Of a stretch of DNA of 19,129 nucleotides, positions 15,691 to 19,129 are shown piece by piece (positions within the stretch are counted from its first letter, which is position 1; each line of letters opens with the position of its first letter). This DNA comes from Flavobacteriales bacterium UBA7878 (GTDB lineage: Bacteria; Bacteroidota; Bacteroidia; Flavobacteriales; Schleiferiaceae): contig DLRW01000012.1 in assembly GCA_002501205.1 (NCBI GenBank), positions 26,630-45,758 on the forward strand, in the 5' to 3' direction. The position numbers were made by a program, and so were the translations under genes. The notes under the pieces are model-generated. The model was not told where the DNA came from. It searched no databases and worked only from the letters and a program-made list of their open reading frames with translations.

Positions 15691-16104
15691 TTAGTTATCG
15701 CGTTCCTGGAGGTAGGTTTCTATGATGAATTCGATATTATTATAAATCAATGGCTTGGTAATAAATCCTTTTACCACTTCGTACTCATTGGCTCTTTGTT
15801 GATCTTCTTTGATCAGCGAGTTACTCATGGCAAAAATGATGGATTGCTTGTGTGCAAATTCCTTCACATAAGCATCCAGGAACTCAAAACCATCCATTAC
15901 AGGCATATAAATATCGAGAAGGATAACCGCCGGAAAATCTTCCGAACTTTGGTCCATCCGCTTAAGTTCTTCCAGGGCCTCCGCACCATCGGGCAACAAT
16001 TCTACCTTGGCATCGGCATAATTACGCATGATTATGTTCTTGAGTACAAAGCTGTTAACCTGATCATTATCAACGATCATGATGCTTACCCCGGAATTAC
16101 TCAT
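15691..16104 (-). CDS. REC-only response regulator
   Basis: A 137-residue single receiver domain without output domain. It shows Asp12 in the acidic pocket, phosphoacceptor Asp64 (ILLDIYMP), Ser94 at the switch position and Lys117 in FITKPL. Its ATG overlaps the stop of the REC-AraC regulator by four bases (ATGA), so both come from one mRNA. The acidic pocket pair reads D-N-D rather than the usual D-D. Stand-alone receivers act through protein contacts, as phosphate relays, sinks or CheY-like effectors. Here it may compete with, or modulate, the DNA-binding regulator for the kinase at 16847-17926. Confidence 0.92.
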   Translation of the reverse strand: MSNSGVSIMIVDNDQVNSFVLKNIIMRNYADAKVELLPDGAEALEELKRMDQSSEDFPAVILLDIYMPVMDGFEFLDAYVKEFAHKQSIIFAMSNSLIKEDQQRANEYEVVKGFITKPLIYNNIEFIIETYLQERDN

Positions 16105-16841
16105 AGTTGTTTAGTCTTTGAAGGGGAAATTCCAAATTTATCTTTATAGGCTTTCCCAAAATAACTCAAGCTGCGGAAACCCAAAGCGTGAGACACTTCG
16201 AATATACTCATATCCTCCGTTTGCAGCATATTTTTTGCCTTGTGCAGTCGGAAATCATTGATATACTGAATAGGCGTCATTCCTGTTAATCGCTTTACCT
16301 CACGTTCCAGCTTGGGCGTGGTCATATTCATGAGCTCAGCAATTTGAGGAATACTGAAATTACGGAATCGGAAATGATTCACCAAAAGCGCTTCCATATG
16401 CGAAAGTACCGGATCCTTAATCCCAAACTCATGGTTAATTGGAGCCGAAGTATCATAAATTCTTCGCAGTTGCTCCCGAGTCTTTAGCAGGTTATTTACC
16501 CTGGCTAAGAGGATGTCGAATTTAAAGGGTTTTACGATGTAATCATCAGCCCCGAAGTTATATCCTTCAATGCGACGTTCATCCTCACCCAAGGCGGTTA
16601 ATAAGATAATGGGAATGTGTGAAGTACGCTCATTAGACTTCACACTTTCGGTAAGCTCGTAGCCATTCATTTCCGGCATCATAATATCACTAATGATGAT
16701 GTCCGGCATGTTCAGGCGGCATTTTTCCAAGCCTTCCATTCCGTTGTGCGCTTCGAAAACCTGAAAATAGTCTTCAAAGAGAGCGGTCATAGAGTTCAAC
16801 AGTTTCTCGTTGTCCTCAACAATTAGCAGTTTCTTTTGCAT
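16101..16841 (-). CDS. REC and AraC-type HTH response regulator
   Basis: A 246-residue transcription regulator. Residues 3-120 are a REC domain with Glu9/Asp10, phosphoacceptor Asp52 (IIISDIMMP), switch Thr (ILLTALG) and the conserved lysine in IVKPF. Residues about 145-245 are an AraC-family DNA-binding domain with two helix-turn-helix units (FSIPQIAELMNMT, then the signature region FEVSHALGFRSLSYFGKAYK). This layout resembles the C-terminal half of Bacteroidota hybrid two-component systems, here as a separate protein. It lies five bases after the histidine kinase stop codon and overlaps the REC-only gene, so all three belong to one operon. Target genes cannot be told from the sequence. Confidence 0.94.
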   Translation of the reverse strand: MQKKLLIVEDNEKLLNSMTALFEDYFQVFEAHNGMEGLEKCRLNMPDIIISDIMMPEMNGYELTESVKSNERTSHIPIILLTALGEDERRIEGYNFGADDYIVKPFKFDILLARVNNLLKTREQLRRIYDTSAPINHEFGIKDPVLSHMEALLVNHFRFRNFSIPQIAELMNMTTPKLEREVKRLTGMTPIQYINDFRLHKAKNMLQTEDMSIFEVSHALGFRSLSYFGKAYKDKFGISPSKTKQL

Positions 16842-16846
16842 AACAA

Positions 16847-17926
16847 TCAGAGTTTAGGCAAGCTCAGCGTGAAGGTACTTCCCTTTCCTACCTCACTCAC
16901 CAATTTAATTTTTCCTTTATGAAGCTTTACAAACTCGGAAACGATCGACAAACCCACCCCGGTTCCAGGCACATTGCTGACATTTGAACCGCGGTAAAAG
17001 GATTGAAAAACTTTGGATTGATCTTCTTCCGGAATTCCAATTCCGTGATCTATAAAAGATACCTCCAAATCATCTTTTTCGAAATCCAACATCACTTTCA
17101 CCTCCGATCCCGGATCTGAAAATTTAATGGCATTTCCCAGTAAGTTGCTGAAAATGTAGCGAATTAAAGAATAGTCTGCCTGGAATTCAGTGGATTCGCC
17201 CTGTACCTGATAGCTTAATTTACAGCTATTGGTTCCGGATTCCTGGTGTTCATTGATCAATTCTTTAATTATCTGTACAAAATCAACTTTGCTCAAATTA
17301 AAGTTTCGCCTACCGGTTGTAAGCTTCTTCAGTTCCAACATATCCATAATCATGGTATTGAGGCGATCTACCTCCTCCTCCATGGTGCTCAGACCCAGAT
17401 TAATCATCTTGGGAGTATGCTTTACTTTCAGCATTTCAATATTGGCCTGAATCACCGCTAAGGGCGTTTTGAACTCATGACTGGCTACAGAATACAGATT
17501 GGTTTTAAACTTAGAAAGTTCCTGCTCCTTAGAAAGGGCATTCATCAGATCCTCCGTTAAATGCACACTCTCCGTAATATCACGGGTGGTACTTAAGCTA
17601 CGATACTGCACATTGCCGATTCCCTCGAGCTCTGTGTAAGTAGTCTCTAACCACCGTAAGCGCCCCTCACCATGATTGATCTGATATCGAATCCGGGTGC
17701 CAGGCTGATCAAAAAAGCGCATCAAAGTGGTAAAGTCCATCTCATTGATGAAATCCTCACTCAGAAAATCGGTGAGTTTTCGCCCTACCAGGGTTTCCGC
17801 CTTATAGCCTAAAACCCGCATGGAACTAGGCGTAGCAAAACGTATAGTATTATCAGCATCATGCAAACAAACCAAATCGGTTGTATGCGTTGCAATCAAC
17901 TGAAAAACGTTCATCGTAGAAAACAT
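16847..17926 (-). CDS. PAS-domain sensor histidine kinase
   Basis: A 359-residue kinase without signal peptide or transmembrane segment, so probably cytoplasmic. Residues about 8-120 are a PAS domain with PAC-like end (STTRDITES). A HisKA domain follows with ASHEFKTPL and phosphoacceptor His150. The ATPase domain has Asn265 in the N box (NLLGNAIKFS), a G1 box DHGIG starting at Asp293, an F-box region FQSFYRGSN and the G2 box GTGVGLSI at 321-328. All kinase elements are intact. ATG 17926 is used here; ATG 17914 (MNVFQLI) is an equally possible start. It is the first gene of an operon with two response regulators, which suggests a branched phosphorelay sensing an internal signal such as redox state or a small ligand. 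Confidence 0.93.
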   Translation of the reverse strand: MFSTMNVFQLIATHTTDLVCLHDADNTIRFATPSSMRVLGYKAETLVGRKLTDFLSEDFINEMDFTTLMRFFDQPGTRIRYQINHGEGRLRWLETTYTELEGIGNVQYRSLSTTRDITESVHLTEDLMNALSKEQELSKFKTNLYSVASHEFKTPLAVIQANIEMLKVKHTPKMINLGLSTMEEEVDRLNTMIMDMLELKKLTTGRRNFNLSKVDFVQIIKELINEHQESGTNSCKLSYQVQGESTEFQADYSLIRYIFSNLLGNAIKFSDPGSEVKVMLDFEKDDLEVSFIDHGIGIPEEDQSKVFQSFYRGSNVSNVPGTGVGLSIVSEFVKLHKGKIKLVSEVGKGSTFTLSLPKL

Positions 17927-17961
17927 TAGAGTCGCTCTTTCGGTAACAATAATACAACAAA

Positions 17962-17992
17962 AATCGCTTAAGCTTAAGATAAATAAGCGATT
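17962..17992. promoter_or_regulatory. Inverted repeat upstream of the kinase operon
   Basis: AATCGCTTA at 17962-17970 and TAAGCGATT at 17984-17992 are exact inverted repeats with a 13-base spacer, which itself contains the palindrome CTTAAGCTTAAG in part overlap. It lies 36 bases before ATG 17926 on the minus strand. It has no T run in the right place for a terminator, so an operator or 5' leader hairpin is more likely. Confidence 0.4.
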
Positions 17993-18009
17993 CCGACGCG
18001 TAATAAATT

Positions 18010-18036
18010 AAAAAAGCCCGCATGAATACGGGCTTT
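18010..18036 (-). terminator. Intrinsic terminator after S-adenosylhomocysteinase
   Basis: On the minus strand AAAGCCCG and CGGGCTTT pair around an eight-base loop and are followed by a T run (six T). It lies about 25 bases past the stop of the gene at 18061. Confidence 0.9.
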
Positions 18037-18060
18037 GTCAAAAAATCTAGAATTGAAATT

Positions 18061-19129
18061 CTAATATCTGTAGTATTCTGGCTTAAAGGGTCCAGCTTTT
18101 TCAACACCAATGTATTGAGCTTGCTCCTCTGACAAAATATCCAGTTCTACACCAATTTTAGCAAGGTGTAGTTCCGCTACTTTCTCATCCAAATGTTTAG
18201 GCAAGGTGTACACTTCATTCTTATAATCACCGCTATTGTTCCATAACTCGATTTGAGCCAAAGTTTGGTTGGTGAAAGAGTTCGACATTACAAAGCTGGG
18301 GTGACCAGTTGCACAACCTAAGTTCACCAAACGACCTTCTGCCAAAAGAATCACATCCTTGCCATTGATGGTATACTTATCCACCTGAGGTTTAATTTCT
18401 ACGTGGCTAGAACCGTGATTAGTCTTCAACCAGGCTACATCAATCTCATTATCGAAGTGGCCAATATTACAAACGATGGCCTTATCCTTCATTTTCTCGA
18501 AATGGGCACCGGTTACAATATCCTTGTTACCTGTGGCGGTAATAATGATATCTCCTTCTTCAACCGCGTTGATCATTTTCTTCACTTCGAAACCATCCAT
18601 AGCAGCTTGTAAAGCACAAATGGGATCAATCTCGGTAACGATCACACGACATCCGGCACCGCGCAATGAAGCGGCAGTTCCTTTACCCACATCACCATAA
18701 CCAGCAACAACGGCTACTTTACCTGCCATCATAATATCAGTAGCACGACGAATAGCATCTACTGCAGATTCGCGACAACCGTATTTATTATCAAACTTAG
18801 ATTTGGTTACGGAGTCATTCACATTAATCGCAGGCATAGGCAAGGTTCCCTTACGCATACGCTCGTACAAACGGTGAACACCGGTAGTAGTTTCTTCACT
18901 TAAGCCTTTTACAGCATCTGCTAATTCAGGATACTGATCCAATACCATATTGGTAAGATCACCACCATCATCTAAAATCATGTTTAAAGGCTGACGCTCT
19001 TCTCCGAAGAATAATGTTTGCTCGATACACCAATCAAACTCTTCCTCATTCATTCCTTTCCATGCATAAACCGGAATACCCGCTTTTGCGATGGCCGCGG
19101 CAGCATGATCTTGAGTAGAGTAAATATTA
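18061..19129 (-). CDS. ahcY: S-adenosylhomocysteinase, 5' end outside the window
   Basis: This enzyme splits S-adenosylhomocysteine into adenosine and homocysteine with bound NAD, removing the product inhibitor of methyltransferases in the activated methyl cycle. About 355 residues are visible; the frame continues to the window edge (IYSTQDHAAAAIAKAGIPVY), so roughly the first 80 residues of a protein of about 435 are missing. Seen are the substrate-site segments DDGGDLTNM, SEETTTGV and NDSVTKSKFDNKYG (with the family's catalytic Lys and Asp-Asn), the NAD-binding loop GYGDVGKGTAAS, CNIGHFDNEID and the invariant C-terminus KPEYYRY. An internal ATG at 19053 is not the real start, since conserved sequence continues upstream. 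It has its own terminator and is not part of the kinase operon. Confidence 0.97.
   Translation of the reverse strand, partial: NIYSTQDHAAAAIAKAGIPVYAWKGMNEEEFDWCIEQTLFFGEERQPLNMILDDGGDLTNMVLDQYPELADAVKGLSEETTTGVHRLYERMRKGTLPMPAINVNDSVTKSKFDNKYGCRESAVDAIRRATDIMMAGKVAVVAGYGDVGKGTAASLRGAGCRVIVTEIDPICALQAAMDGFEVKKMINAVEEGDIIITATGNKDIVTGAHFEKMKDKAIVCNIGHFDNEIDVAWLKTNHGSSHVEIKPQVDKYTINGKDVILLAEGRLVNLGCATGHPSFVMSNSFTNQTLAQIELWNNSGDYKNEVYTLPKHLDEKVAELHLAKIGVELDILSEEQAQYIGVEKAGPFKPEYYRY

Noticed and set aside
15619..16149. A 176-codon open frame on the plus strand
   Set aside because: It lies antisense to the REC-only regulator and its terminator, and the minus-strand protein has all conserved receiver residues. 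The plus-strand product resembles no protein.
17229..17461. Two overlapping plus-strand frames of about 70 codons
   Set aside because: Both are antisense to the kinase domain of the PAS kinase and have no domain features.
17859..18110. An 83-codon minus-strand frame between the kinase and S-adenosylhomocysteinase genes
   Set aside because: It crosses the terminator at 18010-18036 and overlaps both neighbours out of frame.
18403..18700. Plus-strand frames antisense to the S-adenosylhomocysteinase gene
   Set aside because: The minus-strand gene is strongly conserved; these are shadows of its codon pattern.

Overview
The window reads as a chromosomal stretch from a member of the Bacteroidota, most likely Flavobacteriales or a close relative. 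The evidence is three exported proteins built in the Bacteroidota style (two with a type IX secretion C-terminal sorting domain), a two-component-regulator-propeller (Reg_prop) histidine kinase with a LytTR partner, a kinase/AraC-type regulator operon, moderate-to-low GC and promoter-like elements of the TTG / TAnnTTTG type. No phage, insertion sequence, integrase or CRISPR array is visible.

Layout. 3-113: initiator tRNA-fMet and its terminator, then about 500 bp without a gene. 615-3668: a plus-strand set of a 119-aa unknown protein, a TPR/HisKA_2 sensor kinase and a LytTR response regulator, linked by short overlaps. 3682-3732: three 9-bp direct repeats spaced exactly 21 bp, the geometry expected of a LytTR regulator site. 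3835-6026: three genes of unknown function, the first two being divergent paralogs, closed by a hairpin terminator. 6370-9520: a large secreted Ig-like/beta-helix protein without a visible sorting domain and a small secreted protein with one, followed by a terminator. 9759-13401: a LytTR response regulator interrupted by a frameshift, overlapping an intact Reg_prop/LytS-type sensor kinase. 13402-15486 (minus): a secreted Asp-box propeller protein with a sorting domain, whose stop codon directly abuts the kinase stop. 15691-17926 (minus): an operon of PAS histidine kinase, REC-AraC regulator and REC-only regulator, with a strong terminator. 18061-19129 (minus): S-adenosylhomocysteinase, cut by the window edge.

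How it may fit together. Three separate phosphorelay modules lie within 18 kb, and two of them border uncharacterised output genes. The strongest candidate for a new system is 615-6026: the TPR kinase senses, the LytTR regulator binds the 21-bp-phased repeats just downstream of its own gene, and it switches on the paralog pair plus the 97-aa protein. The function of that three-gene cassette is not known to me. The larger paralog carries two similar Gly-rich insertions missing from the smaller one, which is the most concrete structural clue. The second LytTR/kinase pair next to the T9SS-type surface proteins may control them, but its regulator is split as sequenced.
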